Below, in pieces: positions 28,543-38,021 of a stretch of DNA of 64,000 nt. Below the pieces are notes generated by a model. The model saw nothing but the letters and a program-made list of their open reading frames with translations. It was not told the DNA's origin and ran no database searches. Positions within the stretch are counted from its first letter, which is position 1. Each line of letters begins with the position of its first letter. The position numbers and the translations under genes are program-made. The stretch is from an uncultured Aquimarina sp. (GTDB lineage Bacteria > Bacteroidota > Bacteroidia > Flavobacteriales > Flavobacteriaceae), in assembly GCA_947500845.1 (NCBI GenBank), contig CANMTP010000005.1, positions 124,001 through 188,000 on the forward strand, given 5' to 3'.

Positions 28543-29205
28543 CTAAACTTTTCTGGCCGAAACCAAATTATTTATAAATTCTTCTTTTATTTCTGTGAAA
28601 TCTTTAAAAATATAATCTGCTTGATGCAATGTATTTGCATCGCCAATACCTATACTTATCATATTGGCTGTATTTGCCGCTTGAATTCCTGCAACAGAAT
28701 CTTCAAATACTATACAATTTTCTGGAGAAATATTCAGTTGCCGTGCCCCTACTAGAAATACCTCTGGATCTGGCTTTGCTTTAGAAACATTTGTTCCGTC
28801 TACTATAGCATGAAACTTGTCAATCAATTGAACTTTTTCAAGAATTACTCTAGCATTTTTACTCGCAGAACCCAAGGCAATAGCTTGTTTCTTCGAAATA
28901 AGGGTATCTAATATTTTTGGGACATCTGGCAAAATTTCAGTGGTATCCATTTTTGAAATGTAGTCAAGATACTCCTCATTTTTTTCACGCATTAACCTGT
29001 TAAATTCTTCCTTTGAAATGGTCTTATCCCCCCATTCTAGTATTTTTTCTAAAGACCGTACTCGGCTAACTCCTTTTAACTGTTCATTTTGTGCTGACGA
29101 AAAAGAAATCCCTAAACTGTTAGCAAGGTTTTGCCAAGCAAGAAAATGGTACTTTGCGGTATCAACAATGACTCCATCTAAGTCAAATATAAATCCTTTC
29201 TTCAT
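28543..29205 (-). CDS. pgmB: Beta-phosphoglucomutase
   Basis: This HAD-superfamily mutase converts beta-glucose 1-phosphate, the GH65 product, to glucose 6-phosphate. Nucleophile Asp8 and acid/base Asp10 are in IFDLDGVIVDTAKYH. The cap segment LKGVSRVRSLEKIL fits the mutase subgroup. ALGSASKNA, KAKPDPEVFL and FEDSVAGIQAA are the later HAD motifs. At 220 residues it is of normal length. It sits between the MFS transporter (10 bases) and GH65 (6 bases), a typical maltose-phosphorylase gene set. Confidence 0.95.
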   Translation of the reverse strand: MKKGFIFDLDGVIVDTAKYHFLAWQNLANSLGISFSSAQNEQLKGVSRVRSLEKILEWGDKTISKEEFNRLMREKNEEYLDYISKMDTTEILPDVPKILDTLISKKQAIALGSASKNARVILEKVQLIDKFHAIVDGTNVSKAKPDPEVFLVGARQLNISPENCIVFEDSVAGIQAANTANMISIGIGDANTLHQADYIFKDFTEIKEEFINNLVSARKV

Positions 29206-29215
29206 TTAATTCTTG

Positions 29216-30730
29216 TTATTCATTTATTTCTATTGTTGCTCTATCACTAACTATTAACGTTAAAAAACCTGAAACGATCATACTAATTCCTCCAATTATT
29301 AAAGCATAGATAGTTTCATTATCAAAAAAAGTGTTCAACAAAAAGCCTAATATAGAAGCTGCAACAATTTGAGGTATTACTATAAAAAAGTTAAATACTC
29401 CCATGTAATAACCCATTTTTCTTGGTGGTAATGCACCTGCGAGCATCGCATATGGCATTGATAAAATACTAGCCCAAGCTATACCTATACCAACCATTGA
29501 TATGATCAATAATTCTGGCGTTTTAAAAATTGTAATAGATAAAAGCCCCAAACCTCCTAGTACCAAGCTGATAAGATGAGTGATTTTTCGACTCGTTAAC
29601 TTAGCCAACACTGGAAGTAAAAATGCAACCAACGCTGCAACTCCATTATATACTGCAAAGAGAACCGTTACCCAATCTGCCCCATCATTATATAATTGAG
29701 AGGTAGTGTCTGTAGAACCATAAATATAACTTGTTACGGCTTGCGTAGTATAGATCCACATGGAAAATAGTGCAAACCAAGAAAAAAATTGAACCAACGC
29801 CAATTGCTTCATGGTATTCGGCATATATAAAAGATCAGTCATTATAGTTACAAATCCATTAATTCCTTTTAACTTTCTGAACCATGCGGCAATTAGAAAC
29901 AATACACCAACAAATAGAACACCTCCTGACAAAATATATAGTTCCTTATCTAACATTAGATAAATAAGAAATGCATTAAGAATAACGCCAAAAACAGTCA
30001 TTATTGTTCCTGCTTTCATAAGTTTTGCTATTCTATTTATATTTTCCTGAGGAGTAATTTCAACAGTGAATTCGGGTTTATGATCCTCAAAAGCCTCTAA
30101 TTCTTCTGGAGAATATTCTTTAGAATTAAAAACGGTCCATAAAACGGCTAAAAGAAATACGATAGCCCCAATATAAAAGGACCATTTTACAGAATCGGGT
30201 ATAACACCTTCCTCTGCAGTATTACTTATACCTAACCAATTAGAAAAAACGTAAGGCAATGCAGAACCGACAACTGCTCCTAATCCAATAAAAAAGCTTT
30301 GCATAGCAAAACCTTTGGTTCTTTGGCTTTCAGGGAGATTATCTCCCACAAAAGCCCTAAATGGTTCCATAGAAATGTTTATCGAAGAATCCATAATCCA
30401 TAAGGTACCAATGGCTACCCATAAAGTTGGTGAATTTGGCATAATGCACAGAGCAATGGACGAAAGTATTGCTCCCACCAAAAAATAAGGTCTTCTTCTT
30501 CCTAATTTAGAATGCCAGGTTCTATCACTAAAGTATCCAATGATGGGTTGGACCAATAATCCTGTAATAGGTGCAGCTAACCAAAAAACAGCTAGTTCGT
30601 CTACTTTGGCCCCTAAGGTTTCAAAAATCCTTGAAGTGTTCGCGTTCTGCAATGCAAAACCAAATTGAATTCCCAGAAAACCGAAACTCATGTTCCAAAT
30701 TTCCCAGAAGCTTAATTTACGCTTGTTCAT
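29216..30730 (-). CDS. MFS sugar transporter, maltose/SLC45-like
   Basis: A twelve-segment major facilitator of 504 residues. QPIIGYFSDRTWHSKLGRRRPYFLVGA near 57-83 is the signature loop between TM2 and TM3 of the SLC45/sucrose-maltose and GPH-related group, and a long central loop (residues about 205-235) separates the halves. It likely carries maltose or short maltodextrins across the inner membrane, feeding GH65. It is directly followed by pgmB. The 121-base spacer upstream, after lacI, contains a -7-like box, so the gene may also have its own promoter. Confidence 0.9.
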   Translation of the reverse strand: MNKRKLSFWEIWNMSFGFLGIQFGFALQNANTSRIFETLGAKVDELAVFWLAAPITGLLVQPIIGYFSDRTWHSKLGRRRPYFLVGAILSSIALCIMPNSPTLWVAIGTLWIMDSSINISMEPFRAFVGDNLPESQRTKGFAMQSFFIGLGAVVGSALPYVFSNWLGISNTAEEGVIPDSVKWSFYIGAIVFLLAVLWTVFNSKEYSPEELEAFEDHKPEFTVEITPQENINRIAKLMKAGTIMTVFGVILNAFLIYLMLDKELYILSGGVLFVGVLFLIAAWFRKLKGINGFVTIMTDLLYMPNTMKQLALVQFFSWFALFSMWIYTTQAVTSYIYGSTDTTSQLYNDGADWVTVLFAVYNGVAALVAFLLPVLAKLTSRKITHLISLVLGGLGLLSITIFKTPELLIISMVGIGIAWASILSMPYAMLAGALPPRKMGYYMGVFNFFIVIPQIVAASILGFLLNTFFDNETIYALIIGGISMIVSGFLTLIVSDRATIEINE

Positions 30731-30754
30731 TAAGTGAAATTAAATGATTACACT

Positions 30755-30773
30755 GATAAGCGCTTGACTTATC
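30755..30773. promoter_or_regulatory. Palindromic site before the MFS transporter gene
   Basis: GATAAG and CTTATC flank a 7-base centre, and a perfect AAGCGCTT palindrome lies within at 30758-30765. It is about 25-43 bases before the ATG. Its CG-centred core could be a LacI-type operator, but it differs from the AACGTT-type sites before susC and pfkA. Confidence 0.4.
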
Positions 30774-30788
30774 AAAACTTATTTTAGT

Positions 30789-30806
30789 AGAAAGTGAAAA
30801 TATAAG
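30789..30806 (+). repeat. 18-base word shared with the susC leader, copy 1
   Basis: The exact 18-mer beginning AGAAAGTG and ending ATATAAG occurs here, in the lacI-MFS spacer, and again at 32175-32192 just before susC. Relative to the neighbouring genes the two copies point opposite ways. Confidence 0.6.
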
Positions 30807-30819
30807 TTTTGACAAAAAG

Positions 30820-30827
30820 CAAATATA
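30820..30827 (-). promoter_or_regulatory. Possible -7 box for the MFS-pgmB-GH65 genes
   Basis: On the minus strand the bases read TATATTTG, an exact TAnnTTTG match, about 90 bases before the transporter start. A TTG occurs 11 bases further up, closer than the usual -33 spacing. Confidence 0.35.
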
Positions 30828-30851
30828 TTATTATTTTTCAATAAGAAAGAA

Positions 30852-31883
30852 TCACTTGTTAGTTTTTTTTGTAGATTGTCGTTGAACCAAACTAGTATCA
30901 ATTATAACGGTTCTATACTCTTCGGTTGAAGCTTCATCTCCTTCTAGTTTATCGATAAGTAGTTTTGCTGCTCTGATCCCCATATCCTCACCATGTTGAC
31001 TAATTGTAGTTAGACTTGGGATAAAATGTTTTGAAAGAATCCCATCGGTAAATCCAATAACAGCAATATCATTTGGAACCTTTTTTCCTTGTTGATTTAA
31101 CACTTTAATCGCGGTGACCGCGAACAATTCATTTACCGCAAAAACAGCATCTATATCTTTGTTCTTAAGAAATTCTGAAATTTCATTTTCACAATTATCA
31201 ATATCTTCAATTTTAAGAACATATTCTTCCTTTTCTGGAATATCATATGCTCTTAACGCTCTCAAATATCCGTTGGTCCTAAGTTTTCCTACACTTATAT
31301 AATCTACCGTCGTAAGAATAGCAATCTTTTTACAACCTATGGTAAGTAAATGATTTGTTGCCGTTTGTGCACCTTTTGCATCGTCAATAATAACCTTATC
31401 ACAAACTACCTCATCTATAATTCTATCAAAAAGTACTACTGGCATACCTTGACTCATCGTTTCCTCTATGTGATGATAATCCTTTTTAAGCTGTGTTTCT
31501 TTGGCAACTGATAAAATAAATCCATCCGCGCTGCCACTAGCCAACATTTCCATATTGATCACTTCTTTATCAAATGAATTATTAGAAGAACATATAATTA
31601 CATTATATCCTTTTTCATTCGCTACCTTCTCTACGCCACCTATTACAGTAGTAAAAAAATGATGAACAATTTCTGGAATGATTACACCTATGGTTTTAGT
31701 TTTTCTGTTCTTAAGACTTAGTGCAATGTTATTAGGTTTGTAATTATACAATTTGGCGAAGGCCTTCACCTTTTGTCGAGTATCTAAACTTATTTCTACA
31801 CTGTCTTTCAAAGCTTTGGAGACAGTCGAAATAGAAACATCCAGTTCTTTTGCTATTTGTTTTAACGTAACTTTTTGTTTCAT
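30852..31883 (-). CDS. LacI-family transcriptional regulator of the maltodextrin locus
   Basis: The N-terminal HTH reads VTLKQIAKELDVSISTVSKALK (residues 4-25), followed by the hinge NNIALSLKNRKTK and a periplasmic-binding-like effector domain (TIGVIIPEI to IIDTSLVQR). At 343 residues it is full length. It heads the minus-strand operon and is divergent to susC, so it can bind the 340-base spacer that contains a LacI-type operator. In relatives such regulators control maltodextrin genes in response to an imported sugar. Whether this one activates or represses is not visible. Confidence 0.93.
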   Translation of the reverse strand: MKQKVTLKQIAKELDVSISTVSKALKDSVEISLDTRQKVKAFAKLYNYKPNNIALSLKNRKTKTIGVIIPEIVHHFFTTVIGGVEKVANEKGYNVIICSSNNSFDKEVINMEMLASGSADGFILSVAKETQLKKDYHHIEETMSQGMPVVLFDRIIDEVVCDKVIIDDAKGAQTATNHLLTIGCKKIAILTTVDYISVGKLRTNGYLRALRAYDIPEKEEYVLKIEDIDNCENEISEFLKNKDIDAVFAVNELFAVTAIKVLNQQGKKVPNDIAVIGFTDGILSKHFIPSLTTISQHGEDMGIRAAKLLIDKLEGDEASTEEYRTVIIDTSLVQRQSTKKTNK

Positions 31884-32099
31884 CTTCTCTTTGATTAATA
31901 GTTATTGAATTTTTAAAAGAATGATGTTTTTGAAAACTAAAAAAAGATCATTGACCATAATTATCTGGCAACAACGTATTTTGTTCCAACTTATTATTCT
32001 ACTCCTATTTTTTATCCAAAAGTCAAAATTCTATGCGAAAATATGTCATATGATCACAATTAAACTTAAAATTTTAACGAAATTTTAAAAGTTATTCAC

Positions 32100-32115
32100 A
32101 CGCAAACGTTTTCGT
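32100..32115. promoter_or_regulatory. LacI/PurR-type operator upstream of susC
   Basis: ACGCAAACGTTTTCGT is a near-perfect CG-centred palindrome that equals the well-known form of the E. coli PurR operator, a LacI-family site. It lies 109-124 bases before the susC ATG and about 220 bases before lacI. With the adjacent LacI-family gene, it is the best candidate operator of this locus. Confidence 0.65.
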
Positions 32116-32174
32116 AAGGTTGTACTGACAATAGTCATGAAGCTTAACACAAATTTTACATTAAATTGGTTCCC

Positions 32175-32192
32175 AGAAAGTGAAAATATAAG
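32175..32192 (+). repeat. 18-base word shared with the lacI-MFS spacer, copy 2
   Basis: This is an exact copy of the word at 30789-30806, here 32-49 bases before the susC ATG, where it is likely part of the leader RNA or promoter. Confidence 0.6.
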
Positions 32193-32223
32193 ACTTCAAA
32201 CAATCAAAAACTAATTTAATTTT

Positions 32224-35148
32224 ATGAAAACATTTACTAAAAGCGCATTGTTTTTATTGTGGTTAATACCAATGAGCTTTTTTGCACAGTCAACTATCAG
32301 GGGAACAGTGACTGATGCCGGAAGTGGTCAACCAATTCCTGGCGTAAATATCATTGTTAAAGAAACTACAATCGGTACCGCAACCGATTTTGACGGAGTT
32401 TACACTCTAAGTAATGTGAACAACGGCGACATTGTTGTATTTTCTTATGTTGGTTTTATACCGCAAGAAGTTACATTTACTGGTCAAGAGACCATTGATG
32501 TGGCATTACAAGAAGATGCAGCAGAACTAGAGCAAGTTGTACTAATTGGATATGGTTCGTCTAGAAAGAAAGAGCTAACAGGATCTGTTTCATTAGTAAC
32601 TTCAGAGGATTTTAACACAGGAAATAATGTAACGGCTGAAAATTTATTTGTAGGACGTGTCGCTGGGGTTAATATTAATACTAATGGAGGGCCGGCAGGA
32701 AACTCTCAAATAAGAATTAGAGGAGGAGCCTCTTTGAATGCATCTAATGATGCTCTCATAGTAATCGATGGTTTACCTATCAACGACCCTGGAGATGAAG
32801 ATAATGGTTCCAGATCTGTATTATCTTCTATTAATCCAAATGATATCGAGTCTTTCTCAATCCTTAAAGATGCTTCTGCAGCGGCGATTTATGGTAATCG
32901 TGGTGCTAATGGGGTTATTATTATTACAACCAAAAAGGGTAAAAAAAATCTACAAATTAATTTAGACACACAAACAAGCATTACGACTGCAAATAGAACT
33001 GTTGATGTTTTTTCTGCTGATGAATACCGGGCTTTAATTGCTGAAAGATTCCCTGATAGAGTTGGTGATCTAGGAAATGCCAACACAGATTGGCAAGATG
33101 AAATATATAGAGATGCTTTTTCTGCTCTCCACAATCTCTCCGTTAGCGGTTCATTACTAGACGTTCTGCCAACTCGGATATCAGTTGGACGAGCAGATCA
33201 GGAAGGATTAAGAAAAACTTCAAAGTTTGAAAGAACAAATACTTCTCTTTCTTTAAACCCTAGATTATTTAATAACCATTTAAAAATTGATGTAAACGCA
33301 AACTTAAACTTTGAAAAAAATAGATTTGCCGAAGGTGTTGAAAAAGATGCAATCACATTTGACCCTACGCAACCTGTTTTTGACCCTACTTCTCCTTATG
33401 GAGGTTTTTTTGAATATCTAAATAACGATGGGTTTGCTCAAGCGAACGTTCAGCGAAATCCTGTGGCAAAATTATTACAAACCAGAAATATTGCTAATGT
33501 GAGAAGATATTTTGGAAATGTAAAATTTGATTATCAATTGCATTTCTTGCCCGACTTAAGAGCAGTATTAAATTTGGGTATGGATACTAGTGAGACAAAA
33601 AGATTTGAAGAACGTTCCACAGAAAGTGCAAATACATTTAGATCCGAATTTGGAGAGTTTAATGGATTTAAATCTGATACAGATTTTACCTCTGAAAATA
33701 GATTGCTCGACGCTTATTTAGTTTATAACAAAAAAATTGGTGGTTTAGATATAGAAACAACAGCGGGTTATTCTTATCAAAAATTCGAAATAGAAGAATT
33801 TAAAACTGAAGATCAAAGGGATCCTAATAGATTACCTGAAAGAAATATCGAACCCGACGTGGTTTTGTTGGCTTATTTCGCAAGAGCTAACTTGAAGTTG
33901 AGCGACAAATATTTTTTAACCGGATCTATACGTAGAGATGGTACTTCTAGATTTAGTGAAGACAATAGATGGGGATATTTCCCTGCCGCCTCTTTTGGAT
34001 GGCAAATTAGTGAAGAAAACTTTCTTAAGAATTCATCAACATTAAGTAATTTAAGATTGCGATTAGGGTATGGTATAACAGGACAACAAGATATCGATCA
34101 AGCATACGCTTACATAGAACGATATAGAGGAAGTAATCCTAATACCCAATATATACTTAACGGACAGGTAATAAATATTGTTCAAGCTCAGTTTAGAAAT
34201 GAAGATATAGAATGGGAAAAAATTACTGAGTACAATATCGGTTTGGACTATGGATTTTGGAATGATCGCATTAGTGGTTCTGTAGACGTATTTAGAAAAG
34301 AGTCTGATGATCTACTTTCTCAAGCCCCTGTGCCAGATGCCGTTAACTTTTCGAATCAAGGATTTCAAAACATAGGTAGATTTGTTACAGAGGGTATTGA
34401 GTTTTCAATTAATACTAATATAATACAAAACGAAAATATAAATTGGAATTTGAGTTATAATGCAACCTATATCAATCAGGAGATTGAAGAATTAGCTTTT
34501 GGTCAAGATATTATAGTAGGAGGTATCGATGGAGGTACAGGAAATAATGTCCAAATTCAAAGACAAGGTGAAGCTCCTTTCTCATTTTTTACTTTTGCTC
34601 AAGTTTATGACTCAAATGGAAGACCTATTGAAGGAGCGTATGCAGATCTCACTGGAGACGGTGAAGTAAATAATGATGACCGATATGTTGCCGGAAAACC
34701 TGCTCCAGATTTCATAATGGGGCTACAATCTAATCTAAATTTTTATAATTTTGACTTCAGTTTTAACTTACGAGCAAGTATTGGTAATGATATTTATAAC
34801 AATGTGGCCTCTGCAAACGCCCAAACTGGTAATTTGTTCAGAAATGTTTTTAACAATGCTCCAACCTCTTTATTAGATTCTAACTTCGTTAGTACACCTG
34901 ATGTTATTCTTTCTGATTTTTACGTTGAAGATGCATCTTTTGTAAGAATGGAAAATATTACTTTAGGATATACAATTCGCGATATTATGAAGGGAGTATC
35001 TAGTTTACGACTATGGACAGGTGTTCAAAACGCTTTTCTTATTTCAGACTACTCTGGTTTAGATCCAGAAATTCAAAATGATGGTAGGGATCAATCTATA
35101 TTTCCAAGAGGTCGCACCTTCTTGTTTGGAATCAACTATAAATATTAA
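32224..35148 (+). CDS. susC: SusC/RagA-family TonB-linked outer-membrane transporter
   Basis: The signal peptide ends near residue 21 (FFAQ). A CarboxypepD_reg-like domain (TIRGTVTDAGSGQPIPGVNI, then DGVYTLSNV) precedes the plug (VVLIGYGSSRKKELTGSVSLV near 106-126, then GGASLNASNDALIVIDGLPI) and the beta-barrel, which ends with the aromatic RTFLFGINYKY. At 974 residues it is of normal SusC size. It pairs with SusD 12 bases downstream and forms the lidded pore that imports oligosaccharides, here by context starch or maltodextrin fragments. It is the first gene of the plus-strand operon and is likely controlled by the LacI-family site upstream. Confidence 0.96.
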   Translation: MKTFTKSALFLLWLIPMSFFAQSTIRGTVTDAGSGQPIPGVNIIVKETTIGTATDFDGVYTLSNVNNGDIVVFSYVGFIPQEVTFTGQETIDVALQEDAAELEQVVLIGYGSSRKKELTGSVSLVTSEDFNTGNNVTAENLFVGRVAGVNINTNGGPAGNSQIRIRGGASLNASNDALIVIDGLPINDPGDEDNGSRSVLSSINPNDIESFSILKDASAAAIYGNRGANGVIIITTKKGKKNLQINLDTQTSITTANRTVDVFSADEYRALIAERFPDRVGDLGNANTDWQDEIYRDAFSALHNLSVSGSLLDVLPTRISVGRADQEGLRKTSKFERTNTSLSLNPRLFNNHLKIDVNANLNFEKNRFAEGVEKDAITFDPTQPVFDPTSPYGGFFEYLNNDGFAQANVQRNPVAKLLQTRNIANVRRYFGNVKFDYQLHFLPDLRAVLNLGMDTSETKRFEERSTESANTFRSEFGEFNGFKSDTDFTSENRLLDAYLVYNKKIGGLDIETTAGYSYQKFEIEEFKTEDQRDPNRLPERNIEPDVVLLAYFARANLKLSDKYFLTGSIRRDGTSRFSEDNRWGYFPAASFGWQISEENFLKNSSTLSNLRLRLGYGITGQQDIDQAYAYIERYRGSNPNTQYILNGQVINIVQAQFRNEDIEWEKITEYNIGLDYGFWNDRISGSVDVFRKESDDLLSQAPVPDAVNFSNQGFQNIGRFVTEGIEFSINTNIIQNENINWNLSYNATYINQEIEELAFGQDIIVGGIDGGTGNNVQIQRQGEAPFSFFTFAQVYDSNGRPIEGAYADLTGDGEVNNDDRYVAGKPAPDFIMGLQSNLNFYNFDFSFNLRASIGNDIYNNVASANAQTGNLFRNVFNNAPTSLLDSNFVSTPDVILSDFYVEDASFVRMENITLGYTIRDIMKGVSSLRLWTGVQNAFLISDYSGLDPEIQNDGRDQSIFPRGRTFLFGINYKY

Positions 35149-35160
35149 AAAACAATTGAA

Positions 35161-36819
35161 ATGAAAATATATAAATCTTTTTTATACGCATTTCTCCTCA
35201 TTGGGATTTTAAGCTCATGCGAAGGAGATCTTGATATTGAACTCGAAGATGATGATGATTTACTTGCCGAAGATGTTTTCAATCAACCGGGAGGTTACGA
35301 CAGAGCCATTGCAGGTGTATACGCAAACTTTTCCGTAGTTGGGCTTGATGACCCTGGTACCTCGAATCTTGCAGGGATCGATGCCGGTACTGGTAATTAC
35401 ATCAGAGGACTTTTCAACTTACAAAGCTTATCGTCTGACGAGGTAATTTGGAATTTCGAAAATGATCAAGGTATTCGCCAGATCCAAAGGAATAGTTGGG
35501 ATGCCAACAATGTAATAGTCTTAGGGTTTTGGGCAAGAGCAACCTTTGAAATTTCATTGGCCAATGAGTTTCTAAGGCAAACAACCAATGAAAAACTTGA
35601 TCAACGAGGAGTTGATGCCCCAACTAGAGAAAAAGTAATCACTTATAGAGCTGAAGCCAGAGTTCTGAGAGCTTTAGCAAACTATCATTTACTTGACCTT
35701 TTCAGAAGAGCACCTTTTGCAACAGAAAATGATCTTGTAGGATTTACAAGAGTTCAAGAAATTTCAGGACAGGATCTGTTTAATTATATCGAAACTGAAT
35801 TACTTGAAGTAGAAGCAGATCTTCTGGATGTAAATCCAGGTAATGCAGAACAATATGGTAGAGCAACTAAAGGAGTAGCAAAAATGATTCTTGCTAAACT
35901 TTACTTGAATGCAGAGATATATCTAGGAGCAGAAAATGGTCGTTTTGCCGATTGTTTACGAGTTTGTGATGAAATAATCAATAGTGGATATAGTCTGACG
36001 CCTAATTATTTAAACAATTTTAATGCAGACAACAATACTAACGGAGCTCAAAATGAAATTATTTTCCCAGTTATTGCCGATGGGGTTGCTGTTCGAAATT
36101 TTGGTGGTGCTTCTATCATTATGCAAGGACAACAAAATGGAAATGGTGATTTCAAACCAGCTCCGGCGGATTTTGGTGTTATTGGTTTTGGAAACTTATT
36201 TAGAGTTAGACAAGAGTTATCCTTAACCTTTGAAGATCCTCTATTTAACAATGACGAGAGAAATACGTTGGTAAAGTTTGACGTACCTGTAGATCCTTCT
36301 CCGACTCCTCCAGAAGCCCGAGATATTGTTATAGGACCAGATTTATTGGATACTTCTTCAGGATACTTAATGGCAAAATATTCTAACCTTACTTCGGCTG
36401 GAGAGCCCGGTCAAGATCAAACTTTTGTGGATACAGATTTTCCTCTCTTTAGACTCGCCGATGTTTATCTAATGTACGCCGAAGCTCACCTTGAAGGTGG
36501 TGGTGGAGATATTACTACAGCTACCAGGTACGTTAATTTATTAAGAGAACGTGCTTTTGGCGATACTTCCGGTAATATAACTGAGGGAGAATTAACGCTG
36601 GACTTTATCTTAGATGAACGTGCCAGAGAATTACATTGGGAAGCTCATAGAAGGCAAGATTTAGTTCGATACGGCCTTTACACTGGTGGAGCTTATATCT
36701 GGTCTTTCAAAGGAGGTCCCCAAAATGGAACTGCTATCGCAGAGAAGTTTAAGCTATTTCCAGTACCTGCTTCTAGTAGATCAGCCAATCCAAATTTAGG
36801 ACAAAATGATGGATTCTAA
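35161..36819 (+). CDS. susD: SusD/RagB-family starch-binding outer-membrane lipoprotein
   Basis: The lipobox (GILSSCEGD, Cys about 20) is followed by a strongly acidic stretch (EGDLDIELEDDDD), the type of signal that sends Bacteroidetes lipoproteins to the cell surface. SusD features are the helical TPR-like region, RAEARVLRALANYHLLDLFRRAPF near 161-184, and FPLFRLADVYLMYAEAHLEGG near 429-449. The C-terminus has ILDERARELHWEAHRRQDLVRYG. At 552 residues it is full length. It caps the SusC barrel and binds the incoming glycan. Confidence 0.95.
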   Translation: MKIYKSFLYAFLLIGILSSCEGDLDIELEDDDDLLAEDVFNQPGGYDRAIAGVYANFSVVGLDDPGTSNLAGIDAGTGNYIRGLFNLQSLSSDEVIWNFENDQGIRQIQRNSWDANNVIVLGFWARATFEISLANEFLRQTTNEKLDQRGVDAPTREKVITYRAEARVLRALANYHLLDLFRRAPFATENDLVGFTRVQEISGQDLFNYIETELLEVEADLLDVNPGNAEQYGRATKGVAKMILAKLYLNAEIYLGAENGRFADCLRVCDEIINSGYSLTPNYLNNFNADNNTNGAQNEIIFPVIADGVAVRNFGGASIIMQGQQNGNGDFKPAPADFGVIGFGNLFRVRQELSLTFEDPLFNNDERNTLVKFDVPVDPSPTPPEARDIVIGPDLLDTSSGYLMAKYSNLTSAGEPGQDQTFVDTDFPLFRLADVYLMYAEAHLEGGGGDITTATRYVNLLRERAFGDTSGNITEGELTLDFILDERARELHWEAHRRQDLVRYGLYTGGAYIWSFKGGPQNGTAIAEKFKLFPVPASSRSANPNLGQNDGF

Positions 36820-36850
36820 TATTTTAACAAAAATTTTAATTTATACAGTC

Positions 36851-37966
36851 ATGAAAAAGATATCAATTTTAATGTTTGCATGTTTGGCATTAGTATGCTT
36901 TAATGCATGTGTAGAAGATGATGAACCTACATTCATGGTTCAAGAAAATGAGGCAACAGCACCCACTATCGTTACTGCAAATTCAACAGTAATGTTGAAT
37001 AAAGATGCAGAGGACAATCAAGCTCTTACCGTAGTATGGAACGATGCAGAATATAATTTTCAAACACCGGTAACCTATAATATTATGGTTGCAGCAGCGG
37101 GAACCAACTTTGAAGATGAAATAAATGCTGCATCAACAGTAGAACGCTCTTATACTTGGACAGTAAAAGATTTGAACAATCTTGCAATTAAAGCTGGATT
37201 AGAAATTGATAAGGAAGGAGCACTAGAAATTCGTGTAATCTCTTCCTTGGGGAGTAATGGTGGTGTATCCATGGATTCAAATATTTTGGCTATTACGTTA
37301 ATACCCTATTCAACTGAATTACCTAAGTTATGGCTACCGGGAGGTTATGCACAAGACAGCGGTTATGGAGCAAACTGGGATCCCTCAGATCCATTGACGC
37401 CAACTCTTACAGCAGAAAACTTTACCAGCTCAAAATTTGAAGGATATGTTTACTTTGCTAACGACAATTCTAACTTTAAAATCACTCCAACTAATGTTAA
37501 TTTCGATGGAAATTATGGAGATGTTGATGACTCTGGGACTTCTGGAACTTTATTTCAAGATGATGCAAGTAAAAATATAGTTGTTCCTGTTGCAGGATAT
37601 TATAGAATAAATGTTGATACTGAGGCACTTACCTATTCACTTACAAAAACAGATTGGGCTGTTACCGGCTCATCTACACCGCTAGGTTTTGCACCTCCCG
37701 AAGCGGGTCCAAATCAAGATCATGATCTAACGTATGATCAGGATACTAAAGTATGGTCTATAACCTTAGACCTCACCTCAGGTGAAATAAAATTTAGAGC
37801 TAATGATTCTTGGTCATTCAATTATGGAAATGACGATGACGGAGATGGTTCATTAAACGAAGGAGGATCAAATATCGCTGTTGAAACCGGAGGAACATAT
37901 GTTATTACCTTGGATCTTAGTAATCCAAGAGCATATACCTACTCTCTAACTCCAGTAACAAATTAA
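36851..37966 (+). CDS. susE: SusE/SusF-type starch-binding lipoprotein
   Basis: The lipobox is CFNACVED with an acidic run after the Cys, suggesting surface display. An N-terminal SusE domain (near residues 25-145, TAPTIVTANSTVMLNKD and LTVVWNDAEYNF) is followed by two repeated carbohydrate-binding modules. Each has a W or Y-rich strand set (LWLPGGYAQDSGYGANWDP; VYFANDNSNFKITPTN; then IKFRANDSWSFNYGND). I place the start at the ATG at 36851: a longer frame from 36806 would overlap susD and place 15 residues before the signal peptide. It binds starch at the cell surface and has no enzyme motifs. Confidence 0.9.
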   Translation: MKKISILMFACLALVCFNACVEDDEPTFMVQENEATAPTIVTANSTVMLNKDAEDNQALTVVWNDAEYNFQTPVTYNIMVAAAGTNFEDEINAASTVERSYTWTVKDLNNLAIKAGLEIDKEGALEIRVISSLGSNGGVSMDSNILAITLIPYSTELPKLWLPGGYAQDSGYGANWDPSDPLTPTLTAENFTSSKFEGYVYFANDNSNFKITPTNVNFDGNYGDVDDSGTSGTLFQDDASKNIVVPVAGYYRINVDTEALTYSLTKTDWAVTGSSTPLGFAPPEAGPNQDHDLTYDQDTKVWSITLDLTSGEIKFRANDSWSFNYGNDDDGDGSLNEGGSNIAVETGGTYVITLDLSNPRAYTYSLTPVTN

Positions 37967-37982
37967 ACAAAAGTGGTATCCA

Positions 37983-38007
37983 AGAGGCTGTTTTTATGAC
38001 AGCCTCT
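37983..38007 (+). promoter_or_regulatory. Intercistronic hairpin between susE and the amylase gene
   Basis: AGAGGCTGT pairs with ACAGCCTCT around seven bases. No T tract follows, so read-through is expected. It may protect the upstream mRNA end or lower amylase expression relative to susCDE. Confidence 0.5.
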
Positions 38008-38021
38008 AAACTATAATAAAT

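Larger units (their letters stand above)
31884..32223. promoter_or_regulatory. Divergent lacI-susC control region
   Basis: The 340-base AT-rich spacer holds no gene. It contains the operator-like palindrome at 32100-32115 and the second copy of the 18-base shared word at 32175-32192. The susC promoter must lie between about 32110 and 32200, but I see no exact -7 consensus; TAAATTGG at 32162 differs at one place. Confidence 0.6.
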
